Translations under genes and position numbers: made by a program
NCBI GenBank assembly: GCA_022036555.1
Contig: CM039128.1
Coordinates: 6,897,405-6,961,404, forward strand
Reading direction: 5' to 3'
Length of the DNA stretch: 64,000 nucleotides
Origin: Microstegium vimineum
Lineage: Eukaryota; Streptophyta; Magnoliopsida; Poales; Poaceae
Notes under the pieces: generated by a model
What the model saw: only the letters and a program-made list of their open reading frames with translations
Database searches by the model: none
What the model was told of the DNA's origin: nothing
Part shown: positions 1 to 10,949 of the stretch, one piece after another
Position numbering within the stretch: the stretch's first letter is position 1
Layout of the letters: every line of letters starts with the position of its first letter

Positions 1-549
1 ATGCTTTTCCGCAAAATGAGTCAAGCCAATCCACTACCATGAAGCCTTGCATCATCCTTGGTGTCATTTATTTTAGTTTATGACGGGTAAGTCTAGCTGA
101 GTACATTCGAGTACTCAGGGTTTATCCCACCTTGTTGCAGGTGAAGGTCTCGTGCTGGTAAAGGTGTAGCTAACCACCGGTGGGCTCGGTGACTCTATAT
201 TATCTTTCATCTCAATGTTGTTGTGAGAGGATGTCAATCTAAGCTAGCAATGTATTTCAACTTATGCTTTATAATCATTTCGAAGCAATATTGTTTTCAA
301 TAAATGGTTTTGAAACTCAGACTTGTATTATTTAATTGTAAACCCAAATGTAATTTGTTTCCGCTGAAAACCCCGTGTAAGTGATTTGTATTTACTTGAT
401 CATGCGATCTTGGTTGTAAAGTTGAATTACCAAGGTTTTTCGGAATACTCGGCGGACTATCGGGATTATATGGGCTCAAGTGCTCTTAGTGGCAGTTAAT
501 TCGGCTACTTTAGTACTTGATCTCTTATAATTTAGGCGGTTCTGTTACA
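1..549 (-). mobile_element. Gypsy-type LTR, cut by the window edge
   Basis: The right border reads ...TTCTGTTACA, which on the minus strand is TGTAACAG, a typical start of grass Gypsy LTRs. The sequence to its left has the look of non-coding LTR DNA and no long reading frame. It changes abruptly at about position 549 into LINE coding sequence, so I infer that the LTR element inserted into the LINE. The other end, the target duplication and any internal domain lie outside the window, so solo LTR versus full element cannot be decided. Confidence 0.5.
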
Positions 550-2720
550 ATTACTCTAGTTCCAAAAATCAAGGAGGCAAACACCATTAAACAGTATAGG
601 ACAATCTGTCTACTGAATGTGGATTACAAATGCTTTACTAAAGTTCTAACAAACAGGTTGGCACCTATTGCTAGGAAGATTTTTGGAAGACATCAGACTG
701 GGTTTGTGAAAGGTAGAAACATTCTCGAAGGAGTGGTGGTTCTGCATGAAGTATTGAATGAGTTAAAGACATCTAAAAAGAAAGGTTTAATTCTGAAAAT
801 AGATTTTGAGAAGGCCTATGATATAGTTAAATGGTCCTTCCTAGAACAAGTAATGGTGGGGAAAGGTTTCCCGGCTACTTGGATTAATTGGGTCATGGAG
901 ACCGTAAAAGGGGGCAGAGTGTGTGTTAATGTAAATGGGGAGATGAGTCCTTATTTTAGAACTTTCAGAGGTTTAAGGCAAGGAGATCCCCTCTCTCCTC
1001 TTTTATTCAATTTAGTGGCTGATACACTAGGAGTTCTTTTAGAAAAAGCTATCCATAAGGGTCATATAAAAGGGGTTTTAGAGGATCTTATTCCTGGGGG
1101 AGTATCACATATCCAATATGCTGATGATACGATAATTATGATTGATGGCTCGGTTGATTCGATTAGGAACTTAAAGTTGATTCTGTACTGCTTTGAGTGG
1201 CTCTCTGGGCTAAAGATTAACTTCCACAAGAGCGAAGTGTTTGTATTTGGGGTGGCTCAGGAGGAAAAGGTTAATATGGCAAACATGCTAAACTGTGTTT
1301 TGGGGGTGCTTCCTTTAAAATACCTTGGGGTGCCGATTAGTGATTCTCCTCTCTTTTCAGGAGCTTTTAACCCTGTTGTCCAAAAATTGCATAAGAGGCT
1401 TGATCCTTGGAAGGGCAGACATCTAACCTCTGGGGGCAGACACATTCTAACAAACTCTTGTCTCAGCAGTATTCCTCTGTATTGTATGGGTTTCTATAAA
1501 CTGCAAAATAAAATTCATGAGCAGATGGACAGTGTCAGGGCCAACTTCCTGTGGCAAGGCACTGAGAGTAAGTTTAAATATCACATGGCAAAATGGGAGA
1601 TGGTGTGTAGACCTAAGGACCAAGGGGGGTTGGGAATTATTAATACTTGGATCTTGAATGATTGCTTATTAGTAAAGTGGATATGGAGGATTTTTCAAGA
1701 ACCTGATGAGATGTGGTTTAGAATAGTGAAGGCTAAATATATGAGACAGGGGAGTTTTTTTTATTCCAACATAAAAGGGTGCTCGCAGTTCTGGAAAGGG
1801 CTACATAAAGTCAAACATTTATTCAAATGGGGTGCTATCTTTAAAGTTGAAGATGGAAATGCTTGTAGATTCTGGAAAGACTGCTGGTTGAAAGAGGTTC
1901 CTCTCAATATTTTCTATGGAGAGCTATCTAAGATGGTGAGGGACCCTGACTGCTCGGTTTCTAGCTGTGTAAAAGACAATCAATGGGTGATTGATTTCAG
2001 GAGGTCTCTATCCATACATGAGTATGAGATATGGTTAGACCTCTTGGGGATTTGCAAAATATCATTCTGTCCAGTAATCATGATTCAGTGAGTTGGGCTC
2101 TCAATAGTAACAAATGCTATACTACTAAATCCCTGTATAGTTTTTTGACTGACAGTGGAGTGGCTAGCAAGGTTGCTAGACACATCTGGAAAGCTAAAGT
2201 CCCCTTGAAAATCAATTTTTTCCTTTGGCAATTTTTTAACAATAAGCTACAGGTGGCGCAAAGTCTTGTCAGAAGAAGGTGGAGAGGGGAAGCGAGATGC
2301 TGTGTCTGTGGGGTTCCTGAAACCATGGATCATATTTTCTTTCGCTGCTATTTGGCAAAATTTGTGTGGGCTGTGATCAGGGAGATCTTCATACTAAATT
2401 GCTCCCCAAATTCTCTAGAGGAGTTTACTAGAGAGTGGCTGTTGGGCAAGGGGCCTGTTAGGAAAAATACTCTAATCTTCTTGTTTGCAGGTTTTGCCTG
2501 GTCCTTATGGACTTCAAGAAATAAGATGGCGATTGAGAAAAAGTTCCCGAAGTCTCCTTCTGATGTTATATATTCTGCTATGTCTCTAATGCAGAAGTGG
2601 AGTATCAAGCTGAAGGAGGAAGACAGAAGTCGTTTTGAGCAGATCAAGGGAGACATCATGACTTGGCTGAGATCCTTCGAGCCTTTAGTGCTTATGTCTT
2701 CAGATGTAATTGAGATCTAA
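550..2720 (+). pseudogene. LINE (L1-type) reverse transcriptase remnant
   Basis: Two overlapping frames (to 2091, and 2031-2720) together give the back part of a plant LINE ORF2. The RT fingers/palm includes RQGDPLSPLLFN and the catalytic YADDT near 1116-1130. The C-terminal zf-RVT domain includes a CCVCG...HIFFRC zinc-binding pattern near 2300-2350. The frame changes near 2045-2055, where one frame reads LLG and the other continues, so a single-base indel has broken the ORF. The apurinic endonuclease domain is missing, because the Gypsy LTR borders the RT start. It encoded target-primed reverse transcription and is now inactive. Confidence 0.9.
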
Positions 2721-2837
2721 TGGCTGTAATAGACTATCTAGCTTTCGTACTTGCTCTAGCTTGTAGCTGGTAACCCCAGCATCAACTCTGTTAACGCTTG
2801 CTTTCTAAAAAGCTGAGAAAACTCTTGTTAAAAAAAG
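2721..2837 (+). mobile_element. LINE 3' UTR and A-rich tail
   Basis: Between the ORF2 stop and the A-rich tract (TTGTTAAAAAAAGC, about 2825-2839) lies a short non-coding stretch that fits the 3' UTR and tail of the LINE. I could not fix a target duplication because the 5' end is lost. Confidence 0.5.
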
Positions 2838-3414
2838 CAGCAGAACTTGTAGCCTAAAAATGCACATACATTTAGATCGGAAATCACATTAGAGATTCAC
2901 AGTTAGAGGAGAGGCACTAACACTACAAGAGGCAATCAATCTAGCCGTCACAGTACTTCAATAGCATGCCTTGCAGGTCGCAGCAATTAGCAGATCCAGG
3001 CTAGTCTCCGACGGTCTCAGGTAGGCGGCAGCCCGGTGCGGGTGCCCTGTGCTCGCGGCTCCGCCCTGCTGTGCTCGGGATGAGATGCGGTGCAGTGGAG
3101 GCGGAGGCGGAGATGCGAAGGGGGCACGTAAGATGGGGGGAGGGACAGCCGGACAGAAGACAGATAGAGCGACATACGTACATGGGTTGTACTTGTTTTT
3201 GATGGGCCTTTTCATTTGCAACCGTAAACTTCGGTTTTTTTTGTTCAGTTGGGTTAACCGAGACCTATAACCGAACTAACCGTTCAAAGTTCGGTTAGTT
3301 GAGAGCAAGGACCGGACTCATGATAAAAAAGTTTGGTCTTGGTCAGTTCAGTCTCGGTCTCGATCAATTCGGCTCAGTCTTTGGTCATCGGTTAATTATG
3401 CCCAGGGCTATCAG
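2838..3414. other. Intergenic stretch, no gene seen
   Basis: About 580 bases with a GC-rich patch near 3005-3130, then sequence rich in CGGTT/AACCG steps. The end ATGCCCAGGGCTA at 3398-3410 resembles another hAT terminus, but I could not find a partner. No convincing coding sequence is present. Confidence 0.5.
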
Positions 3415-3677
3415 TAGGGATGAAAAGTGGACGGATATTTATTTGATCGTCCGTTCGACCGAATTCGTTTAGAGGAGTTTTGACCTGTCCGTATTCGAGT
3501 CCGAAGATTAATCCGTATCCGAATACTAAAATCGGTATATTTATGATGTCGATCTCTAATCGTATCCTATCTGATATTTCTGATACTATTCGTATTCGAA
3601 TCCGAATCCGAACAGAAATATGAAAACAAATATAATATCAGCGGTATCCGTTCGTATCCGATCCGTTTTCATCCCTA
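3415..3677. mobile_element. Ds-like hAT miniature element
   Basis: The element starts TAGGGATGAAAAGTGG and ends TTTTCATCCCTA, terminal inverted repeats of the Ac/Ds type. It is flanked by a perfect 8 bp target duplication GCTATCAG (3407-3414 and 3678-3685), the length expected for hAT transposases. At 263 bp with no reading frame it is non-autonomous and needs a transposase from elsewhere. The interior is rich in CCGTATCCG and CGTATTCG motifs, which may be subterminal transposase-binding repeats (inference). Confidence 0.92.
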
Positions 3678-3685
3678 GCTATCAG

Positions 3686-4520
3686 TGGTCACTATGCAAT
3701 GAGAGTAACTTCAACTTCAGTTGTCTCCAATAATTATCTTTTTAAACCAATGAATTTAGTTAATAAAATAAGTAGTGACATCAATTTATTTTTATCTCCA
3801 TTTTTTTGGGACACTGTACAATTTATTTGTTCAAATAACTCTTCAAATGATGATGCAAAAAATGAATTTTAGAAAGACAATATATATTTAGGTTATCAAG
3901 ATAATGGAACCATTGTTCCTCTATTAAATTTTCTCCAGAAACAGATGCATGAACCTTTAAATTTGAGACTGAATATTTAAGTTTAAAATGATTGAATTTT
4001 ATACTTTTAATTCATAAATATGAAATTCAAGTTATAATTTTTTTTATTTTTAGTTTCCATTTTTTTTAATAATTTTAGGACTAAACACTTTGAATATAAA
4101 CCCCCAAAATTTCAAACTTGAAATTTAAAAGTTTAAGTTTAGTTTTTTTAGTTTCCAAACTTTTAATATCAATTTTCAAAATGTATCATGTAATTTGATG
4201 TTTTAAAAATCACTGGGCTTTGAGTTTCGGAAAACAGAGTCAAATCTACTTATTAAGTTTTCCACTAGATCATCCATACATGAGACATTAATATTAATTT
4301 CTAAATGTCTCCTTGGAACGCAAGATCCCATATTATTCTAAGCACAGAAGGTGCGCAAAGAAGATGATATTGGAAAATGAAATGCGTATATTCAAGGTGC
4401 ACTCACTGACTCACTGTTGTCACCATTGAGGAATCTTTGAAAGAGCTAGGCTTATGACAAGTGTAAATTTTTCATATGGCTAATTGCGCACGATCAAGCT
4501 TCGTAGCACTCTTTGAGGCA
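3686..4520. other. AT-rich intergenic stretch
   Basis: Strongly AT-rich, with many T and A runs and AAATTTGA-like words. I see no gene or bounded element in it. Confidence 0.5.
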
Positions 4521-4721
4521 CTTCCTCCATTTCAAATTATAAGTTATTTTAAAGATTTGGAGAGTCAAATCATATTAAGTTTGATCAAAGTTGTAGAGAA
4601 AATTTATGATATCAAATAGGTATATTGAAAAATATAATTGATGGAGAATCATATTAATTTGGTCAAACTTAAGATGTTTTGACTCTCTAAGATTCTGATT
4701 CATAATTTTGGATGGAGGGAG
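4521..4721. mobile_element. Stowaway-type MITE
   Basis: The left end CTTCCTCCATTTCAAATTAT and right end ATGGAGGGAG followed by TA fit Stowaway (Tc1/mariner) termini. Inner inverted blocks (GGAGAGTCAAATCAT and TTTTGACTCTCTAAG) pair across the element. The left TA is mutated to CA. Non-coding. Confidence 0.8.
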
Positions 4722-5270
4722 TACATCGACTAGAATGCCATTGTATTTTCTTGAGTGGTACCTTGGGCAGAGATGCAGAGGAAAAAAACGGCGGTTGAAG
4801 CAAATTCTAGGCAATCTATCAATAATTCAGGCCTCGGTTGAAGCAAATAATAAACATAAAAAGGGATATATGAGGAGCTCGCCAAGGAAGCAATGCAAGG
4901 AGGCAACTGTTCCACAATACTAAGTAATAACTTCGAGAATAAACACACCAGCATGAACATATCACAACAACCACACAAAGCAATAACATCAACAAACAAA
5001 TGTGATTAGCTTACCTTAACTCAACTAAACTTGCATCCATGTGCGACAGTGGAACCACCAAATTATAAACGCGTACAGGAACACAGTTCTGCAGGTAAAT
5101 TTTAGAGCATCTGCACCAAATTAAGGATATCTAATCCCCTATGGAGCTTAAAGGGGATTGAGAAAACTAACTTTGGAATATATGGGAACTGTGCTCCAAC
5201 ACAGATTGAGGAAGAAAAGAGAATTGAGAAAAAATGTTGCTGGCTCCCTTCTAATTGAGGGATTGAGAAA
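4722..5270. other. Intergenic stretch left of the Sirevirus
   Basis: No gene seen. Words such as ATTGAGAAAA and CCCCTA occur here and again just right of the Sirevirus (18780-18870). The two stretches are one older non-coding repeat or unique region split by the insertion. Confidence 0.45.
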
Positions 5271-5275
5271 AACAT

Positions 5276-6772
5276 TGAAGAATCATGGCCTTATTGGTTT
5301 CGGTGATTAACGACAATTAGCAACTATTATGGCTAACGTGTGTTTTGCAGAGGCTATGCGTAGCTTAGCCATAGTGATCAACATGAATGGGCATCAATGG
5401 TTATCACTTAGCCCCCAAGATGGATATCGTTTCGGATTTCAAAGAGACATGATGAAGACCCTAGAATGATAGGCTAAGTGTCATAAGAAGATGAAGGGCA
5501 CTTAGAAATAGATATGGCTTCTATTTGATCTTTGACCGTACTATCGAGAGGGTTGAGACTAGTAGCTTGACTTAGAAAAGTTTCATGACTTAGGTGTGGT
5601 GCACACTTGACTTCCTTAGCTCTAAGCAAGCCTATGGTGACCGTAAGATAGCCAAGAACTTCTTCCGATTTCATCGCGACGAAAACCGGAGTTGAAAAAG
5701 AAGTTTACTAGGCGTCGGACGCTGAGTCTGGAGGCGCCGGACGCTGATGTCAAGATGACGTAGCGTCCATCGGCCGCCCAGTTTGAGCCCCTGAGTGTCA
5801 GAGGGCGTCGGACGCTGTCCGTCGCCTAGGCGTCGGACGCTAGGGTAGCGTCCGTCAGCCTTCCAGTAGGGCTGTTTTCAGTGCAAAATGAAAAGGGGCG
5901 TCGGACGCTGATGCCTCAGCGTCCGTCAGACTGCACTGGAGCGTCCGTCGCCCAAATCAGTTTGCAGAACTAGCCGTTGGGCAGGGCGACGGACCGTCCG
6001 TCGCCTAGGCGCCGGAGCGTCCGTCGCCAACTTAAAGTGCTAGCCCGACATAGTTTTCTGAGGGGCTATTTATAGCTCCTCACACTTCTCTCCCACCTTA
6101 CCTTTTGCTCATTTCAGTTGCTGAAGTTTTTGAGAAGGTTAGGAAGAGAGCAAGAGCCCTAGAGTGAGAGAGTGATTCGCGAATCCATCCATCCTCTCCT
6201 CTAGTTCATCCAAGAGTTCAAGTGTACATCCTCTAGTTGTGAAGCTTGAGTGAGTCAAGTGAAGATCGAGGCTTGTTACTCTTGGTGATCGACATCACCT
6301 AGACGGTCCGGTGGTGCTTGGAGGAAGGTGATCCCCGGGAGTTTGTCGGCGGCCCTTCTTCATCGACTTGTGATCAGTTGTGGGCGATTCACCGAGCCGG
6401 AGTGGCGAAGAATCAGCCCATAGAGAGCACTCATCCCTTGCGCGGGATTGAGGGGGAGCTATGCCTTGCGAGGTGCTCTAACGAGGACTAGGGGAGAGTG
6501 TCGACTCCTCGATACCTCGGCAAAACATCGTCGTGTCAAGCATCTCTTTCCCTAGCTCTTTTACACCGCATTACTTTCCGCACTTGTCTTTCAATTCATA
6601 CTAGAATTGTGTAGGAAGGTTTCGCTTTCTTTTGGCTTGCTACCGCTTTCTTACTAGGACACACAATCGGTAGGCACTAGGGGTTAATTGGCTCTTGATA
6701 GGTTTAATTCTTGTCTAGAAATTAAAAAGAGCCCAATTCATCCCCCCCCTCTTGGGCATCTTGATCCTTTCA
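5276..6772 (+). repeat. Sirevirus left LTR
   Basis: 1497 bp, TG...CA. About 5709-6035 is a CpG-rich block of repeated GGCGTCGGACGCT and AGCGTCCGTCGC modules in both orientations. This lies directly upstream of a TATA box, where cis-regulatory repeats of Sireviruses are found. The right part holds the presumed leader and a C-rich tract at 6742-6749. It pairs with the right LTR at 17268-18774. Confidence 0.93.
6066..6076 (+). promoter_or_regulatory. TATA box of the left LTR promoter
   Basis: CTATTTATAGC follows the GC-rich module array and precedes a pyrimidine-rich stretch (CACTTCTCTCCCACC) suited to an initiator. The same box is kept in the right LTR at about 18066-18076. Confidence 0.7.
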
Positions 6773-6774
6773 AA

Positions 6775-6790
6775 TGGTATCAGAGCAAGG
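6775..6790 (+). other. Primer binding site (initiator Met tRNA)
   Basis: TGGTATCAGAGCAAGG lies two bases after the left LTR. TGGTATCAGAGC is complementary to the 3' end of plant initiator methionine tRNA, the usual Copia primer. Confidence 0.88.
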
Positions 6791-6825
6791 TTGCTCTCAA
6801 ATTAGGCTTTACCGCCTAGAGCAAG

Positions 6826-9235
6826 ATGTCCCATTGGGATGGACCGCCACCCATGTTTGATGGGGATGATTTTCCGTATTGGAAAGTGCGGATAGAGGCC
6901 TACCTTGAGGCCATGGATTTCGGTGTGCACAAAGCCTCTACCGTAGGTGGCACCGTGTTTGCCGATGATCCTTTCTTTGAGAAGAACAATGCCAAGGCAA
7001 AGAACATTTTTTTCCGTGGCATTGGCAAGGATGTCTTCAACCATGTGCGGAATTGCAAAACCGCTAACGATGTTTGGACAACCATTTGTGCGCTACACGA
7101 AGGGACCAAGTGTGAGCGTAAGGAATGCTACCATTTGGTCATGGCCAAGTTGAACTCCTTTACTATGCTTACTCATGAGAATGCTAATGAGATGTACTCA
7201 CGTCTTAATATTCTTGTAGAGGAGTTGAATGGACTTGGGCTCAACCAAATGGCACCGCCGATGTGGTACGCAAGATCTTGTGTGTCTTGTCAATTGAGAA
7301 GTATGGCCACATCGTCACGGTGCTTCACCAAGGGGACCTCTCCGCCGCTACACCAACATAAGTCTTGGGCAAGATCAATGCCCATGAAATGTACATGAAG
7401 ATTGGTGATGGTAGCTCTTCTTCCTCCTTCAAGAAGAAAGAAAAAGAGAAGGAAGAGAAGAAGAACTTGGCTCTCAAGGCATCCTCCTCGGAGAAGAGCA
7501 AGATGCAACTTGTGTATGAGAGTGCAAGTGATGAAGAGGATGATAATGACCTCGCCCTCATGGTGAAGAAGACAACAAAGATGTTGAAGAGGCTAAACAA
7601 AAATGGAGTCAAGTTTGACTCAAAGAAGAAGAAATTCTTCACAAGCTCTTCAAGGAAGCCTCTCTCCAAGATGGATTGCTACAATTATGGCAAGCTTGGA
7701 CACTTGGCTCATGCTTGCCCCGAAGAGAAGAAAGACAAGTACAAGAAATTCAACAACAAGTTCAAGTACAACAAAGACAAAAAAGATGAGTCAAGTGATG
7801 AGGAGAAGAAAGATGACAAACCATTCAAGAAGAAGAAGAACTTCAACTTCCACAAGAAGAAGAAGGATGGCAAAGCCTACATTGTTGGTGATTGGCTCAC
7901 CGACATTGAAGACACAAATGACTCATCCGAAGATGAGAGTGAAGATGAGAAGGTGGCCGCCTTGGTGATTGGATCATCTACACCACCGCCACCCCCTCCA
8001 TCATCTCCGGCTCATCCTCTACACACCTATGCCTCATGGATAAAGGTGACAAGAAGGTACAAAAAGAGGAAAATGATGATGAGGCTATCTCTAGTGATGA
8101 TAGTGATGATGAGTTTGAGGCACCTTCCTATGATGAGCTAATTGTGATTTGCAACAAATACACTAAGCTCATTAGGAAGTACAAAACTAAAAGTGAAACT
8201 CTAGAGAAAGCAAATGATAACTTGTATGCTAAACTTAATGACTTGTCTAGTGCTAATGACGATTTAAAGGTTGAGAACAAGTCTCTCTCATCTAGCACTA
8301 GGGAGCTCAAAGCCTCACTCAAGCAAGCTAATGAGAAACATGATAAGCTTGAGAGGTCATCACAAGAGCTCCATATAAGATACAACTTCCTAAAAGATGA
8401 CTACAACCAAGTTAGAAATGAACACGACACACTTGTGGTAGCTAATGAATTGCTTACAAATGATCTTGCTACACATGTTGCTATTAACCCGGTTGTTAAG
8501 TGACATATAGCTACTTCTTGTGAGGACTTGCTTGATGAAGTTGCTAGTGAGCAAAATGCTAAGTGCAAGGGCAAGAAGGTAGTTGAGGCCGATAAGTATG
8601 ATGACTATGTGAAGATGGGGCAAGAGAATTCAAAGCTCAAGGAAGAGCTAATCAACCTCAAGGCCAACAAGCCCTTCACCATCAACTCAGCCAAGCAAGA
8701 TGACAATGATGTAATCACCTTAATCAACTCTCTCAAAGAAGAAAATGCAAAGCTCAAGGTTGAGAAGATCAAGCTAGCAAGTGGAATGGAGAATTTCACC
8801 AAGGGCCACAACCTTCAAAGTGAGCTCTTTATGAACACTATCATGAAGACCGACAAGTCCGGTATTGGGTTCAAGGAGAACCAACTCATGAAGGCCAAAG
8901 TCAAGATAGAAGCAATGAACTACTACAAGAACAAGGCCATGAGGAACAACTATGACACACCAAAGCCCAAGCCCAAGAAGTGCTTTGGATGTGGTCAAGA
9001 GGGTCACTTTGAGTTCCAATGTAAGACTCCACCTCCCAAGACCTTGCCCAAGCATACAAGGCCTTTTGCTCATGATGCACACTTCATCATCAACAAGGAC
9101 TCCAAGGGTAGACCCCTAGTTGTGTTTCTCGGTCCTAAGATGAGGAACAAGCCCAAATTGCTATGGGTTGCTAAGGAGTTGGTGAACAAGGCTATGGGAC
9201 CTCGCCAAGTGTGGGTTCCCAAACAACAAGCTTAA
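6826..9235 (+). pseudogene. Sirevirus gag polyprotein, broken
   Basis: Gag forms the virus-like particle and binds the RNA genome. The ATG at 6826 opens a Copia gag domain (YWKVRIEAYLEAMDF near the N-terminus). The frame then breaks repeatedly (near 7260-7365 and near 8036-8141) and shows a stop at 8501-8503. A lysine/glutamate-rich middle with a coiled-coil-like segment (8036-8503) is followed by a last piece (8528-9235). Two zinc knuckles are visible. The first (about 7674-7720) reads CYNYGKLGHLAHAC, with the second Cys replaced by Tyr, so it should bind zinc poorly. The second (about 8981-9022) is a regular CFGCGQEGHFEFQC. The final TAA at 9233 lies in the same frame as the following pol. 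Confidence 0.9.
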
Positions 9236-9256
9236 CTTCAAGTTGCTTGTGTGTAG

Positions 9257-10807
9257 GTGAACTACAAAACCCGTGGAAGTCATTGGGTGATTGATAGTGG
9301 ATGCACTCAACATATGACCGGTGACTCCCGGATGTTCACCACACTTGAGGAATATTGTGAAGGGCAAGACAAGATTACCTTTGAGGACAATTCAAAAGGC
9401 AAAGTGCAAGTCCTAGGCAAAGTGGCAATCTCCAATGATCAATCAATATCAAATGTCTTGCTAGTGCAATCATTGAGCTTCAACTTGCTTTTAGTTGGTC
9501 AACTATGTGATCTCGGGTTCCAATGTCTCTTCACTCCAAATGAGGTGGTTGTGACCAAGATTGAAGATTCATCATTGATATTCAAAGGGTTTAGGCACAA
9601 AAACCTCTATCTAGTGGACTTCACTTCAAATGAAGCTAGTTTGCAAACATGTCTATTCTCCAAGAGCTCTTTGGGTTGGATATGGCATAGAAGATTAGCA
9701 CATGTGGGAATATCAACTTTGAAGAAACTTGTCAAGAAGGAGATGGTTAGAGGTGTGAAGGATGTGGTGTTTGAAAAGGACAAATTGTGTAGTGCATGTC
9801 AAGCCGGCAAGCAAGTGGCCAACACCCATCCCACCAAAGCTTTCATGTCAACCTCAAGAGTCCTAGAGCTACTTCACATGGATTTATTTGGACCTACCAC
9901 CTATGCTCGCCTTGGGGGAAATCTTTTTTGTTTGGTGGTAGTTGATGACTACTCTAGGTACACTTGGGTGTTCTTTCTTCAAGACAAGGGAGAGACTCAA
10001 TCAATATTCAAGAAGTTTGCAACTAGAGCCCAAAATGAGTTTGATGTGAAGATCAAGAAGATAAGAAGTGACAATGAGACCGAGTTTGTGAACACCAAGA
10101 TTGAAGATTATTGTGATGAAGTTGGAATCAAGCATGAGGTGTCCGCCACCTATACCCCTCAACAAAATGGTGTAGAAGAGAGAAAGAACCGGACACTAAT
10201 CACACTTGCAAGATCAATGCTTGATGAGTACAACACCCCCGAGAAGTTTTGGGCCGAAGAAATCAACGCTGCATGCTATGCGGCCAACCGGCTATTTGTC
10301 CAAAGGCTTGTCAAGAAGACCCCCTATGAGCTTGTGAATGGGAAGAAACTGGATATATCCTTCTTCCGAGTGTTTGGATGCAAAGTGTACATCTACAAGA
10401 AGCGTCAACACTTGGGCAAGTTCCAAAGGCGATGTGACATTGGTTTCTTACTTGGCTATTCACTTAAATCCAAGGCATATCGAGTATTTAACAGAGCCTT
10501 CGGTCTAGTTGAAGAAACATATGACTTGGAGTTTGATGAAACTAATGGCTCTCAAGAAGAGCATGAGAATCTTGATGATGTAGGTGATGAACCCTTAAGG
10601 GAGGCTATGAAGAATATGCCCGTTGGTGCCATCAACCCACTAGAGGTGGAGGAAGTAGAAGATGATGCAAATCAAGTACCTTCACCGCACACGCCTCAAG
10701 TTGATGAAGAACAAGTGAGGGAAGCACAAGAGGTACCTTCATCCCACAAGATCAAGCCGAGGCACAAGCTAGTGATGTTGATGCACCACAACCTCCTCCT
10801 CAAGTGA
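9257..10807 (+). pseudogene. Sirevirus pol, protease and integrase part
   Basis: The frame opens right after an in-frame TAG (9254-9256) and carries the retropepsin motif WVIDSGCTQHMTGD (aspartate in DSG). Then come the GAG-pre-integrase/HHCC zinc domain (WHRRLAHVG ... CSACQAGK) and the integrase core with D (LLHMDLFGP), D (IRSDNETEF) and E (NGVEERKNRTL). Protease matures the polyprotein and integrase inserts the cDNA. The frame is lost between about 10730 and 10807 in the low-complexity linker before RT. No separate promoter is seen. Confidence 0.93.
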
Positions 10808-10949
10808 TTGATAGAAGATCTACACCTATGCTCCAAGCTCATCCACAAGACCTTATCATAGGGAGTCCATCAAGGGGGTAACAACTCGATCTAAACTTGC
10901 TTCTTATGTTGAGCATCACTCCTTTGTTTCCTTTGTTGAGCCTTCTAGT

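Noticed and set aside
5709..6035. Regular short repeats that might suggest a CRISPR-like array
   Set aside because: Modules vary in spacing and orientation, lie in a plant LTR, and have no leader or cas genes. They are LTR regulatory repeats.
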